Under the pieces are notes generated by a model. That model was not told where the DNA came from and did no database searches. It was given only the letters and a program-made list of their open reading frames with translations. The position numbers were made by a program, and so were the translations under genes. A DNA stretch of 64,000 bases from a candidate division LCP-89 bacterium B3_LCP (GTDB lineage: Bacteria > Electryoneota > B3-LCP): the NCBI GenBank assembly GCA_005223185.1, contig NJBN01000005.1, positions 242,668 to 306,667 on the forward strand. Reading direction: 5' to 3'. The number at the start of each line of letters is the position of its first letter. Positions within the stretch are counted from its first letter, which is position 1. This document shows, in pieces, positions 25,581 to 35,231 of this stretch.

Positions 25581-26731
25581 TGAAACCGGCGCGAACCGAT
25601 AATTTTAACCGCAGATCTTTTCTGCAGACCGCTTGTGCCGCAAGTGCATGCTCTTTGATACCGATGCAGGGTGCGATTAGCGCTGCCGGTCTTTACGAAG
25701 TGCTTCCGGAAGCCAAAGTATATCTGCATCCGGCTCAATATTACGAAAAGCTTGAGAAGCGCCGGGTAAGATGCACGCTGTGCCCGCGAAAATGTGAAGT
25801 TGACGATCAGGAGCGCGGTTACTGCGGTGTTCGGGAGAACCGCGATGGGGACTATTTCACCTTAGTTTACGGTCGTCCCTGCACACTGCATGTGGATCCC
25901 GTTGAGAAGAAGCCTCTGTTTCACTTTCTGCCCGGCACGGAGATATTCAGCTTAGCGACTGTGGGTTGTAATGTCAACTGCAAATTCTGTCAGAATTGGC
26001 AGATTTCTCAGGTAAGACCGGAACAGGAGAGAAGTTACGATGCTCCTCCGGATAAGCTGGTGGAAACGGCTCTGAATTCGCAGACGCCCGCGATTGCGCA
26101 CACCTACACAGAGCCGGTTATCTTTTACGAATACGCTAAGGAGATCGGTAAGATAGCGCATGAAAAGGGTTTGAAGAATACATTTATTTCCAACGGGTAC
26201 ATCGAAGAGAAACCGCTTAAGGAACTGCTGCCATTTTTGGATGCAGTTAAAATTGATCTGAAAGCCTTCACGGAAAGGTTTTACCAGGAGCTGGTTGTCG
26301 GAGAGTTACAGCCGGTATTACGCTGTTTGGAGATATTGGTCGAAGAGGGAATGTGGACGGAGATAGTCTATTTAGTCATTCCCACGCAGAACGACGACCC
26401 GGATGAAATAGGTCAGATGTGCCGCTGGATAAGATCCAACTTGGGCAGCGACGTCCCCTTGCATTTCACCAGGTTTCATCCACAATACATGTTAAAAACG
26501 CTGCCGCCGACGCCGATAAAAACTTTAGAGAGATGCCACAGCATCGCCCGGGAAGAAGGGTTGAATTACGTGTATATAGGCAACGTTGCGAGCAACAAAG
26601 CTGAACATACTTACTGCGCATCCTGCGGCGAGATATTGATCCGGAGATCGGGCTACAGAGTGAATATTGAAAAGTTGGACAAGGGCAACTGTCTAAACTG
26701 CGGCATTTCCATTCCCGGGATATGGGAGTGA
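25580..26731 (+). CDS. amrS: AmmeMemoRadiSam-system radical SAM enzyme, with Tat-like signal
   Basis: A 383-residue protein. The N-terminus has a twin-arginine motif, FNRRSFLQ, and a hydrophobic Ala/Cys-rich segment. A Cys-rich region follows (CTLCPRKC...GYCGVRE), then the radical SAM cluster motif GCNVNCKFCQNW (CX3CX2C), and near the C-terminus two more Cys pairs (CASCGE, CLNCG). This domain order is that of the PflA-like enzyme of the AmmeMemoRadiSam system. It sits between DUF362 and a Memo-AMMECR1 fusion, which completes the set. A Tat signal on a radical SAM enzyme is odd because SAM and reductant are cytoplasmic. The signal could instead be a vestigial membrane anchor. The reaction is not known. 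Confidence 0.9.
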   Translation: MKPARTDNFNRRSFLQTACAASACSLIPMQGAISAAGLYEVLPEAKVYLHPAQYYEKLEKRRVRCTLCPRKCEVDDQERGYCGVRENRDGDYFTLVYGRPCTLHVDPVEKKPLFHFLPGTEIFSLATVGCNVNCKFCQNWQISQVRPEQERSYDAPPDKLVETALNSQTPAIAHTYTEPVIFYEYAKEIGKIAHEKGLKNTFISNGYIEEKPLKELLPFLDAVKIDLKAFTERFYQELVVGELQPVLRCLEILVEEGMWTEIVYLVIPTQNDDPDEIGQMCRWIRSNLGSDVPLHFTRFHPQYMLKTLPPTPIKTLERCHSIAREEGLNYVYIGNVASNKAEHTYCASCGEILIRRSGYRVNIEKLDKGNCLNCGISIPGIWE

Positions 26732-26755
26732 GAATTTTTTAAGGGGGATTTGGAC

Positions 26756-28336
26756 ATGACACATTCGCTAACCAGGTATTTGTTAATGATTCCGCTTTTA
26801 ACCGTTCTGCTGTGTATCAGTACCTGCGGCGGGCGTTCAGAGGGAGACAAATCCTCATCTTCAAACCAGGAGAGTAAAATGAGTGCGACCATTCCTGCGG
26901 AAGATATCCGCAAACCTGCGGTTGCCGGGAGCTGGTACAGCGATGATCCAGATGAGTTACGCCAACAGCTTGAAGGCTACATGGATTCGGTTGAAGATGC
27001 TAAACTGGACAATATAATTGGACTGGTCAGTCCTCATGCAGGGTATGTATATTCGGGACCTGTGGCGGCATACGCTTATCGGCAGCTTAAAGGGCGGGAA
27101 TACGATACGGTGGTTATAGTAGCTCCCAGCCATGTCGCGAGTTTCCCCTTTGCGGCAGTTTACGGCAGAGGCGGGTATGATACACCTTTGGGACTGGTTC
27201 CGGTGAACGTGGAGCTTGCGCAGAGTATCGCATCAGGAAGTGAACTCATTCAGATCAGCGATAGGGGTCACAGGCAAGAGCATTTAGGCAGACAGGAACA
27301 TTCATTGGAAATCCAGATCCCCTTCATGCAACTGGCTTTAGGGGAATTTGAGATAGTGCCGATTGTTATGGGAACTCAGTCGGATGAGGTCGTACATGAA
27401 TTAGCGAGATCACTGGCAAACAACTTAGAAGGTAAAAACGTCCTTTTGGTAGCGTCCAGTGATCTATCGCATTTTCATCCTTATGACGAAGCACGACAGA
27501 TCGATCAAGGTGTAGTGGAATCGGTGGATGATTTCGATTTCAACGGTCTGTTGAAGGATCTGAACCGCCGCTCGGTTGAGGCGTGTGGCGGGGGACCGAT
27601 ATGCGCAGTTATGGAAGCGTCCAAACTGCTGGGCGCTAGTGAAGCGAAAATCCTTAACTACGCCACTTCTGGTGACGTTCCTTCCGGTGATAAAAGAGAG
27701 GTGGTGGGCTATCTTTCCGCAGCGTTCTACAGTGAAAATGGAAGCGCCAAACCAAAAGAAATTACTAAATCCGATAAACAGAAAACGCTGACTCTGGAAG
27801 AGAAGCGCACCCTGATGAACATAGCCAGAACTACCATCGAATGTGTTGTCGAGGGCGAACCGGTTCCTGAATTCGATGTTTCTTCAGCGAAATTATTAGA
27901 AGACCGAGGTGCTTTCGTGACAATCCACAAGCATGGAAGATTACGAGGTTGCATCGGTTACATAATCGGTGTTAAACCACTCTACCAGACTGTGCGAGAG
28001 GTAGCTGAATCAGCGGCATTACGCGATCCCCGGTTTAATCCGGTTCAACCTTCTGAACTGGATGATCTGGATCTGGAGATTTCCGCTCTTTCCGTTCCCC
28101 GGACGATAACCAGCGTTGAAGAAATCCAGGTGGGAACTCATGGCATTATCATGCGTAGAGGGTACAACCAGGGGCTGTTGCTTCCGCAAGTTGCCACCGA
28201 ACAGGGATGGGATCGTCAGACGTTTCTGGAACATACCTGTCTGAAAGCGGGTCTGCCTGACGATGCCTGGAAGGATAAGGATACGGAAATACAGATCTTC
28301 TCTGCTGAGGTTTTCGGTGAGGAAGAGGTCAAATAA
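26756..28336 (+). CDS. amrB-amrA: Memo (AmrB)-AMMECR1 (AmrA) fusion lipoprotein
   Basis: The start is the ATG eight bases after AAGGGGGA; an in-frame TTG at 26750 is too close to it. The 526-residue product has a lipoprotein-like signal peptide ending LLCISTC. The Memo domain spans about residues 45-320 (SPHAGYVYSGPVAAYAYRQL, EHSLEIQIPFMQ, SSDLSHFHPYDEA, CGGGPICAVME). The AMMECR1 domain spans about residues 345-515 (LRGCIGYI, ALRDPRFNPV, PQVATEQGWDRQTFLEHTC). In most genomes these are two genes, AmrB and AmrA; here they are fused and probably membrane-tethered outside the cytoplasm. It follows the radical SAM gene by 24 bases. Confidence 0.92.
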   Translation: MTHSLTRYLLMIPLLTVLLCISTCGGRSEGDKSSSSNQESKMSATIPAEDIRKPAVAGSWYSDDPDELRQQLEGYMDSVEDAKLDNIIGLVSPHAGYVYSGPVAAYAYRQLKGREYDTVVIVAPSHVASFPFAAVYGRGGYDTPLGLVPVNVELAQSIASGSELIQISDRGHRQEHLGRQEHSLEIQIPFMQLALGEFEIVPIVMGTQSDEVVHELARSLANNLEGKNVLLVASSDLSHFHPYDEARQIDQGVVESVDDFDFNGLLKDLNRRSVEACGGGPICAVMEASKLLGASEAKILNYATSGDVPSGDKREVVGYLSAAFYSENGSAKPKEITKSDKQKTLTLEEKRTLMNIARTTIECVVEGEPVPEFDVSSAKLLEDRGAFVTIHKHGRLRGCIGYIIGVKPLYQTVREVAESAALRDPRFNPVQPSELDDLDLEISALSVPRTITSVEEIQVGTHGIIMRRGYNQGLLLPQVATEQGWDRQTFLEHTCLKAGLPDDAWKDKDTEIQIFSAEVFGEEEVK

Positions 28337-28484
28337 ATGCACTAAAGTGCGCCAGATCAATTTACTTAAATCATCTGTTTAAGTAACTTTATAGGACAGA
28401 GCAAATCACACTAGATAAAACACAACATAGACATCAGTCTATATCATTATACTGACCACCATGCACAGAAACTTGTGAGGTTAC

Positions 28485-31400
28485 ATGATGTTTCGCACCT
28501 TTGCAGTTCTAACAGCTTTAGTGATGATTCTTTCGCTTGCCGTAGTGGCTAGCGAAATCACGATTCATCGCGACCTGAACATCCCTGAAATAGAATACAG
28601 GGATGGTTACCATCATTTCACCACTTTCCCGGGTCCTTTGTACGGCGAACCGGGCAATCCGGAGTTACCCTACGTGGGACAGACAGTCTTGCTGCCACCC
28701 GGTGAAGAGGTAGTATCAATTCAATTGAACAATGAAATATGGGCACTCGCCGCAGAAGGCGTCAAACCCTTTCCAGCGCAGCCGCCTGTACCCTACTCCC
28801 ATACTGGTGAACAGGTATTCACTCCCCCGAACCAGTCAGTCTATAACGCCGATGAGCTCCATCCGGCATCTCCGGTATCATCTTTCAGGACTGATTTCCT
28901 CAGCGGCCATGGAATCGGATCGTTCTCCATATGTTCAGCACGTCTTGTGCCAGCATCAGGGGTACTTGAAGCATTGACGTCTTTCGATATGGTTATCCAG
29001 ACGGCGCCAACTGCCAGAGCGCAGAATGCATACGCGACTATGCTGAAGAAAACTCAGGCAGTCAACCAGAGGTTAGCCAAATCCGTTGATAATATTGATC
29101 TTCTATCGGCATACGGCGCAACTGATAATACTGACGTAGTGTCAGTTAATTACCTGATCATATCATCTCAGGAAATAGCGGAATACTTCCAGCCGTTGGC
29201 TGAATACAGATGCAGCAGAGGACAGCAGACTGAGATAGTGCTGGTGGAAGATATCGACATTCAATATGCCGGTTTGGATTTAGCTGACAAGATGCGCAAC
29301 TGTGTGATAGACTATTACCAGATGAACGACCTGGAATATGTACTGATGGCTGGCGATGCCGAGTACGTACCTAAAAGAGGTCTCTTCGCGCAGATAGGAG
29401 GAACGGTCGATGAGGATATACCGGCGGATCTCTACTTTTCCAACTTAGATGGTAATTGGAATGACGATGGCGACAGCCGCTGGGGTGAACCCGGTGAAGC
29501 TGATCTCTATTCCGAAGTAGCCGTAGGGCGCATGGCAATAGACAGCGAAGCCGAAGCTGAGAATTTGATCAACAAGATCATCATGTATGAGAACACTCCG
29601 GTTGTCGGCGATTTAGAACACGCACTGATGTTAGGTGAAGACTTAGGTTGGATAGTTTGGGGAGGTGAGAATAAGGAGGAGATCCGTTTAGGCAGTTCGA
29701 TGTGGGGGTACACAACGGTTGGGTTTCCACCAAACTTCAACGTTGACGTATTGTACGATATGTATTCCGTTTGGTCTCCAATGGACGATCTAATACCGGC
29801 TCTGAATGACGGTCTGCACATGGTAAACCACCTGGGACACTGCAATGTAACCTATTCCATGAAACTGACTAACGGGGTTGTTACGGATGAATATCTGACC
29901 AATAACGGCATTAACCACAACTTCTACATCCCTTATTCGCAGGGGTGTTACAACGGCTCCTTTGATAATAGGACGACCAATTACACTTACTCAATTGACT
30001 GCATAGCTGAGGAGTTTACCACAATACAAAATGGCGCAGTCGCCTATCTATGCAATTCCAGATATGGGTGGGGTAGCTATAGTAGCACCGGCGGACCGTC
30101 ACAGTATTACGACCGTCAGTACTACGATGCCATTTTCAGCGAAGAAATTTATAGTATAGGCTGGGTTAATGCCGATTCCAAAGAAGATAATGTGCCGTTC
30201 CTCAGTCAAGGAGCAACTTACTGGGTTTACTACGAAATGAACCTGCTGGGTGATCCGGCTATGGATATCTGGACTGCTTCGCCGCAGAGTATAACAGCAA
30301 CACATCCCGGACAAATAGAAATAGGTACAACCCAGCTAAGCGTGAGCACCGGCGTTCCCTATGCCACGGTAGCCGTCAGTCGCGAGGATGAAGTTTTAGG
30401 ATCAGGAACCGCCAACGCTTCAGGTACAATTCTACTGATTCTAGAAGAGCCGATTTCCGAAGCAGGGGAACTGAGTTTGACTGCCTACAAACATAATTAT
30501 CTGCCCTACCAAGGCGTGATATATGCAGTGCCGGAAAGCGGTCCCTATATGTACCTGACCAGTGTCAGTTACAGTGATGCTTCCGGCGGAAACGACGATG
30601 GCAATGCTGACTTAGGTGAGACGCTCGATATCAGCGCTGATTTCATGAATATCGGTTATGATCCGGCAGTTGGGATAGATGCTTTTCTGACGTGCAATAC
30701 TTGCGCAGTCAGCATCATAGATGGCGTGTTAGAGGTCGGTGATCTGGGTTCTATGGAAGCGGTTGAATTTGAAGAAGCCTTTACGGTACAACTGCTGCCA
30801 TCGGTGCAAGATGGTCAGGTTTTACCTTTTATCATCACTCTGGAAGATAATCAGGGATCAAGCTGGGAATATTATTTTGAGGTCACCGCTTATGCGCCGC
30901 AACTGCAAATGGTTTCCCACACTATAACGGATACCAACGACAACTGGATGACACCGGGGGAAACGGGCAATATCGAAATAGAAATTATCAATAATGGTAC
31001 TGGAGGGACTACTGACCTGGAATTCTGGCTGAGCACTGACAATGCTCTGGCTACTGCGAACCCACAGGGAATTTCTGCGGATGCACTGGCATCCGGGGAA
31101 TCCTCAGCGGTCGTTGGTTTTGAATTCAGCATAGATCCTTCTATGCCGGATCCTTCTTCGCTGGTGGTTTATATCACCGCCCGAGATAGCCGGGACTATG
31201 AGAAAGGATTCTTGATTGAGCTACCGGTAGGTGGATACTATGATAGCATGGAATCCGGTGTGGGTGAATGGACTCACAGTAGCATAACACCGGGATTTGA
31301 CGACCAGTGGGGGATGACGGAGCTGCTGAACCACACTCAAAACGGTAACTCCAGCTGGCATTGCGGTAATGAGGGTTTATATACCTCGAATCTGGATGCT

Positions 31401-32381
31401 GCCTTGGTTACGCCGGAATACACCATTGACGGCTGTCATCAGCTTCAGTTTCATCAATGGATGAACGCAGAGGTTGCATCTCAAACGATGTATGATGGAT
31501 ACGCTCATGATGGTGGTATAGTAGAGATGTCTTATAATGGCGGTGATTTTGAACAGATCATTCCGCGTGGCGGTTATCCTTTCCTAATCCGTGATAACGG
31601 TTCACCCATGCCGTTTGCTCCTGAAACTCCGGTATTTTCCGGACAGATACTCTGGGAGGAAGCGATTTTCGACATCGAAGGTCAGGGAACCGTGCAGTTT
31701 CGATTCAGGTTTGGGACGAATGGTGACATTACTCTGAACGGCTGGTTCTTAGATGATCTGTTCTTAGTCAAAACATCTGATCCCAACCCACCGACAAATG
31801 TAACCATAGTCAATGCCTCTGCGGGTGTGCCTGAAGTTGTGCTGACCTGGAACACGCCGGATGTCGAGTTCCTGGATAATAAAGGGATCCCCGGAAGCCG
31901 TCCATCGCAGACTTTAGAAGAGTACCGCGTTTACCGCAACGGAGTATTTATCGATTCAGTCCAGGCTTTGACCTACAACGATAACCTAAGCTACTTAGAA
32001 CCGGGGACGTATTTCTACCAGGTTTCCGGAGTTTTTGACGGCGTTGAGGGATCGTTGTCAGCGCCAGCATCGTACCAATACACCAGCGTCGAACCGGAAA
32101 CCCAATCCGCGGTTCCTACAGATACCGAACTATCGGCTGCTTACCCCAACCCCTTCAATCCGGTTGTAAACCTGCGGTTAGACATTGCCACGCCGCAGTT
32201 GGTGAGATTGACCGTCTATGACCTGCTGGGAAGGAAAGTTGGCACTCTTCATGATGGTCAAATGATGACCGGTCGTTACACCATAAGTTGGGATGCCAGC
32301 GGGCAATCCAGCGGGATGTACTTCATTCGCATGGAAACAGAATCTTACGAAGGTTTCCAAAAAGTGCTGCTTTTGAAGTAA
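28485..32381 (+). CDS. Gingipain-like C25 cysteine protease with type IX sorting domain
   Basis: A 1298-residue secreted protein: signal peptide (about 1-23), a propeptide-like region to about 215, then a C25 peptidase domain starting at VNYLIISSQEIAEYF. The predicted catalytic pair is His near 452 (NHLGHCNV) and Cys488 (SQGCYNGSFD), with the spacing and GxFD context of gingipains. After about residue 620 come Ig-like and CARDB-like beta domains, a jelly-roll segment (about 915-1080), a fibronectin-like domain and the type IX sorting domain (YPNPFNPVVNLRL...GMYFIRME...LLLK). It is predicted to be exported across the outer membrane and to degrade proteins for nutrition or processing. It stands alone, 148 bases after the AmmeMemoRadiSam operon. 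Confidence 0.93.
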   Translation: MMFRTFAVLTALVMILSLAVVASEITIHRDLNIPEIEYRDGYHHFTTFPGPLYGEPGNPELPYVGQTVLLPPGEEVVSIQLNNEIWALAAEGVKPFPAQPPVPYSHTGEQVFTPPNQSVYNADELHPASPVSSFRTDFLSGHGIGSFSICSARLVPASGVLEALTSFDMVIQTAPTARAQNAYATMLKKTQAVNQRLAKSVDNIDLLSAYGATDNTDVVSVNYLIISSQEIAEYFQPLAEYRCSRGQQTEIVLVEDIDIQYAGLDLADKMRNCVIDYYQMNDLEYVLMAGDAEYVPKRGLFAQIGGTVDEDIPADLYFSNLDGNWNDDGDSRWGEPGEADLYSEVAVGRMAIDSEAEAENLINKIIMYENTPVVGDLEHALMLGEDLGWIVWGGENKEEIRLGSSMWGYTTVGFPPNFNVDVLYDMYSVWSPMDDLIPALNDGLHMVNHLGHCNVTYSMKLTNGVVTDEYLTNNGINHNFYIPYSQGCYNGSFDNRTTNYTYSIDCIAEEFTTIQNGAVAYLCNSRYGWGSYSSTGGPSQYYDRQYYDAIFSEEIYSIGWVNADSKEDNVPFLSQGATYWVYYEMNLLGDPAMDIWTASPQSITATHPGQIEIGTTQLSVSTGVPYATVAVSREDEVLGSGTANASGTILLILEEPISEAGELSLTAYKHNYLPYQGVIYAVPESGPYMYLTSVSYSDASGGNDDGNADLGETLDISADFMNIGYDPAVGIDAFLTCNTCAVSIIDGVLEVGDLGSMEAVEFEEAFTVQLLPSVQDGQVLPFIITLEDNQGSSWEYYFEVTAYAPQLQMVSHTITDTNDNWMTPGETGNIEIEIINNGTGGTTDLEFWLSTDNALATANPQGISADALASGESSAVVGFEFSIDPSMPDPSSLVVYITARDSRDYEKGFLIELPVGGYYDSMESGVGEWTHSSITPGFDDQWGMTELLNHTQNGNSSWHCGNEGLYTSNLDAALVTPEYTIDGCHQLQFHQWMNAEVASQTMYDGYAHDGGIVEMSYNGGDFEQIIPRGGYPFLIRDNGSPMPFAPETPVFSGQILWEEAIFDIEGQGTVQFRFRFGTNGDITLNGWFLDDLFLVKTSDPNPPTNVTIVNASAGVPEVVLTWNTPDVEFLDNKGIPGSRPSQTLEEYRVYRNGVFIDSVQALTYNDNLSYLEPGTYFYQVSGVFDGVEGSLSAPASYQYTSVEPETQSAVPTDTELSAAYPNPFNPVVNLRLDIATPQLVRLTVYDLLGRKVGTLHDGQMMTGRYTISWDASGQSSGMYFIRMETESYEGFQKVLLLK

Positions 32382-32828
32382 TAACAGCAAGTTGATTTAC
32401 AGAGGCTGTCTTAAAGTAATTATAGGGTGGACTAAGTCCGTCGGCTGACGGATGCAGTCCACCATTTCTATTATGGTAGCCTGCATCCCGACAAGTCGGG
32501 ATTTAGCCTACCCTACATAAATCTAGCGGCAGACGAACTGCAGCGTAATGGAACATGCTTCGTCTCGCCTGCGGCGATCCAGAAGCATGCCACCCATACG
32601 AAGGCAAGCCTGACGCAACATTGAGTCGGGGTCAGGGACACCATAGGCGCAGGCGACCCCGACTATGGGACCTAAAGAATAACAAAAGATTCTTCGCTAC
32701 GCCTTCGGTGGGCTCTCCGTAGGAGTCCTTCGGACAGAATGACGATACGGCTTTTGAGATAGCCCTGTTTTGTTTAAAAATCACAGAAAAGTCAGAAATA
32801 ACGAATTTCACAAATCCTGTTTTTTTGT
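32382..32828. repeat. Intergenic repeat cluster
   Basis: No gene. Palindromic elements in a row: GGGTGGACT...AGTCCACC (32426-32464), GGTAGCCTGCATCCCGAC...GGCTACC-like (32475-32516), CATGCTTCGTC...GAAGCATG (32554-32590) and GTCGGGGTC...GACCCCGAC (32625-32664). Related copies are found throughout the window. Confidence 0.65.
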
Positions 32829-32857
32829 TTGATTTTGGTCTAAAAAAGTAGTATATT
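32829..32857 (+). promoter_or_regulatory. Promoter of the yggS operon
   Basis: TTGATT (32829-32834) and TATATT (32852-32857) with 17 bases between them; the start codon is 41 bases further on. Confidence 0.7.
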
Positions 32858-32897
32858 TAAGGTTTGGAAATCTTAAGGATGTGTTTAATCAGCCTAT

Positions 32898-33587
32898 ATG
32901 AGGCTTGCAGATAACGTAAAATCGGTGTTGGAGAGGGTGCAAGCAGCTGCTATCTGCTGCAGCCGGAACCATGAATCCATCAAACTGGTAGCCGTCAGCA
33001 AGAGGAAGGACGTCGGTTTGATGCGGGAAGCGCTGGAAAGCGGGATCACTGCATTAGGTGAAAACAGGGTGCAGGAAGCGCGGGAAAAATGGCCTCAGAT
33101 AGCGGAATACCTTAGGCTCTCCGACTATGAATTCCACATGGTAGGGCATCTGCAGCGCAACAAAGCCAAAGAAGCCGTACAGATGTTCGATTTAATTCAT
33201 TCAGTGGATTCCGAACGCTTAGCCCTCGAGATTGATAGACGTGCCGAAGAGATAGACAAGAAGCAGCGCGTTTTGGTAGAAGTCAATACTTCGGGAGAAG
33301 AATCGAAATTTGGCGTTGCACCTGGAGGCGTTCAGGAACTGATCAGTTCAGTAAAAGGTCTGCCTAATTTGAGACTTGAAGGTCTGATGACTATCGGGCC
33401 CTTAATCGGCGGACAGGATGCTGCTCGCAGGTCATTCCAGTTGTTGCGGCATCTACGGGATGAATCAGGTAGCGTTGGTGATTTACCTGAACTGTCCATG
33501 GGAATGTCCCAGGATTTCGAGATAGCCATAGAAGAGGGCGCCACCATGATAAGGGTGGGCACCGCCATCTTCGGAACGAGAGATTAA
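32898..33587 (+). CDS. yggS: PLP homeostasis protein YggS/PLPBP
   Basis: A 229-residue single-domain PLP-barrel protein of the usual family length. Visible are the cofactor-binding lysine in LVAVSKRKD, ALGENRVQEA, EFHMVGHLQRNKAKEAV, the GLMTIGPL strand and the closing SMGMSQDFEIAIEEGATMIRVGTAIFG. It binds pyridoxal phosphate and helps keep B6 and amino-acid pools balanced. It is the first gene of the yggS-yggT-divIVA run, an order conserved widely in bacteria. The yggT gene follows after 13 bases. Confidence 0.96.
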   Translation: MRLADNVKSVLERVQAAAICCSRNHESIKLVAVSKRKDVGLMREALESGITALGENRVQEAREKWPQIAEYLRLSDYEFHMVGHLQRNKAKEAVQMFDLIHSVDSERLALEIDRRAEEIDKKQRVLVEVNTSGEESKFGVAPGGVQELISSVKGLPNLRLEGLMTIGPLIGGQDAARRSFQLLRHLRDESGSVGDLPELSMGMSQDFEIAIEEGATMIRVGTAIFGTRD

Positions 33588-33600
33588 ACAGGGAAGGGGT

Positions 33601-33897
33601 ATGTTCATATTCGGTCATCTTTTCAAAACGGTTGCGAGTATCCTGCACATCATCTTGCAGTTGGGTATCCTGCTTTTTATAGTCAGGGCGGTAATGTCCT
33701 GGTTTCAACCGGATAGGCGTCAGCCTGTCATTTCGTTCATCTATCAGATAACCGATCCAGTGCTGAAGCTTATTCGGCGGTATATACCTCCCTTCGGTAC
33801 TGTTGACATAAGCCCACTAATCGTCATTGTCGTATGTTGGTTCCTGGATAGTTTCTTAGTCAGCACTTTGGCAGAACTGGGAAACAGAATGTTATGA
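33601..33897 (+). CDS. YggT family membrane protein
   Basis: A 98-residue protein with two hydrophobic helices flanking the family motif: ILLFIVRAVMSWFQPDRRQP, then ITDPVLKLIRRYIPPFGTVDISPLIVIVVCWFL. YggT proteins are small membrane proteins of uncertain job, linked to osmotic stress and, in gene order, to cell division. The position between yggS and divIVA is the classic one. The start follows GAAGGGG. Confidence 0.93.
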   Translation: MFIFGHLFKTVASILHIILQLGILLFIVRAVMSWFQPDRRQPVISFIYQITDPVLKLIRRYIPPFGTVDISPLIVIVVCWFLDSFLVSTLAELGNRML

Positions 33898-33925
33898 TTT
33901 TAGACACTAATCTTAGGAGATTTCC

Positions 33926-34438
33926 ATGAAGTTGACCCCGTTGGAAATACGCAAGCAGGAATTTAACAAGACCATGCGCGGCTATAACATAGAGGAGGTT
34001 CGCGCGTTTCTGGAAACTGTAGCTGACCAATGTGACGGACTTCAAAAGGAAGTGAACAAGTTCTCTGAAAAAGTGGTCAAATTGGAAACGCGTCTGACCG
34101 ATTTCCAGATGATGGAGAAGACCCTTCAGGAAACTCTGATGAAGGCTGAAGAGTCCTCCAGGCGAGCTCGCACCGATTCCCGCCGGGAAGCGGAAATCAC
34201 GATTCGTGAAGCTGAGGTTAAAGCTCAGCAGATTCTATCGGAAGCTCACAGGGATTTAGACCGGTTGAAAACGGAAATCCTGATGCTGAGGACGCGGCGG
34301 GACAGTTTTATTAAGAAGCTCAAGTATCTGCTTCAAAGCCAGACCGAGCTTATAGAGATTTTAGAAGCGAACGACTTTGAATCTGAAGAAGATAACCATG
34401 AGAGAATCCATGAAGAACATCCACCAGCAGTTAGCTGA
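33926..34438 (+). CDS. DivIVA-domain protein
   Basis: A 170-residue protein. The N-terminal about 60 residues are the DivIVA membrane-targeting domain ([29 protein letters not shown]). A long coiled coil follows (heptads of Leu, Glu, Lys, Arg to about residue 150) and a short acidic tail. DivIVA-type proteins mark curved membrane or poles and guide division or growth in Gram-positives; in Gram-negatives such as this their role is less clear. A good ribosome site, TTAGGAG, precedes the ATG. The end overlaps the next gene by about 40 bases. Confidence 0.93.
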   Translation: MKLTPLEIRKQEFNKTMRGYNIEEVRAFLETVADQCDGLQKEVNKFSEKVVKLETRLTDFQMMEKTLQETLMKAEESSRRARTDSRREAEITIREAEVKAQQILSEAHRDLDRLKTEILMLRTRRDSFIKKLKYLLQSQTELIEILEANDFESEEDNHERIHEEHPPAVS

Positions 34439-35231
34439 AACGTTACCTTTAATTCGCAGTCACACAAATGCTAAACCTGATATTGGTATCATTTTGGGTA
34501 CTGGATTAGGAGCATTAGCTAAAGAAATACAGGTGGAAACCACCCTTGAATATGGGGATATACCGCATTTTCCCTTGTCCACGGTGGAAGCTCATGCGGG
34601 CAAACTTATTTTCGGAACTTTGGGTGGAAAATCAGTGGTTGCCATGCAGGGAAGGTTCCACTATTATGAAGGCTATTCCATGAAGCAGATCACCTACCCG
34701 GTACGCGTCATGAAGGAATTGGGCATCCATACGATCCTGATTTCCAACGCCTGCGGGGGAATGAATCCTGTTTACAGCCCCGGTGATCTGATGATCATGG
34801 AAGATCATATCAATTTAATCGGCGACAATCCATTGATCGGTCAAAACGACGATGATTTGGGATCGCGATTCCCGGACATGTCGGAACCATATTCCCGTGA
34901 ATTAATCAATCTGGCGGAAGGGATAGCCTTAGAAAAGGGGATTAAAGTCCAGCGAGGCGTTTACGTCGCTGTAGCTGGCCCCAACCTGGAAACCAGGGCT
35001 GAATACCGTTTCTTGCGCATTATCGGCGCTGACGTTGTGGGCATGTCCACTATCCCGGAATGTATCGTTGCCAATCATGGCGGGATTCGGGTATTCGGAA
35101 TGTCCGTAGTGACCGATGAATGTTTCCCTGAAGCTTTAAAACCGGCTAACATCGAAGATATAATTGAGACGGCTGGCAAGGCGGAACCGAACCTCACCTA
35201 CATAATGAAAACACTGATAAAAAGACTGTGA
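34398..35231 (+). CDS. Purine-nucleoside phosphorylase (class I, trimeric type)
   Basis: A protein of about 277 residues. Motifs are [12 protein letters not shown] (phosphate-binding loop), [54 protein letters not shown] (the family signature with the base-contacting Glu) and [15 protein letters not shown]. It splits purine nucleosides into base and ribose-1-phosphate in salvage. Three starts are possible (TTG 34377, ATG 34398, ATG 34410). The ATG at 34398 is taken because a GAAGAAG precedes it. All three overlap divIVA, so translation is coupled. It ends inside the next start (GTGA). Confidence 0.93.
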   Translation: MRESMKNIHQQLAETLPLIRSHTNAKPDIGIILGTGLGALAKEIQVETTLEYGDIPHFPLSTVEAHAGKLIFGTLGGKSVVAMQGRFHYYEGYSMKQITYPVRVMKELGIHTILISNACGGMNPVYSPGDLMIMEDHINLIGDNPLIGQNDDDLGSRFPDMSEPYSRELINLAEGIALEKGIKVQRGVYVAVAGPNLETRAEYRFLRIIGADVVGMSTIPECIVANHGGIRVFGMSVVTDECFPEALKPANIEDIIETAGKAEPNLTYIMKTLIKRL

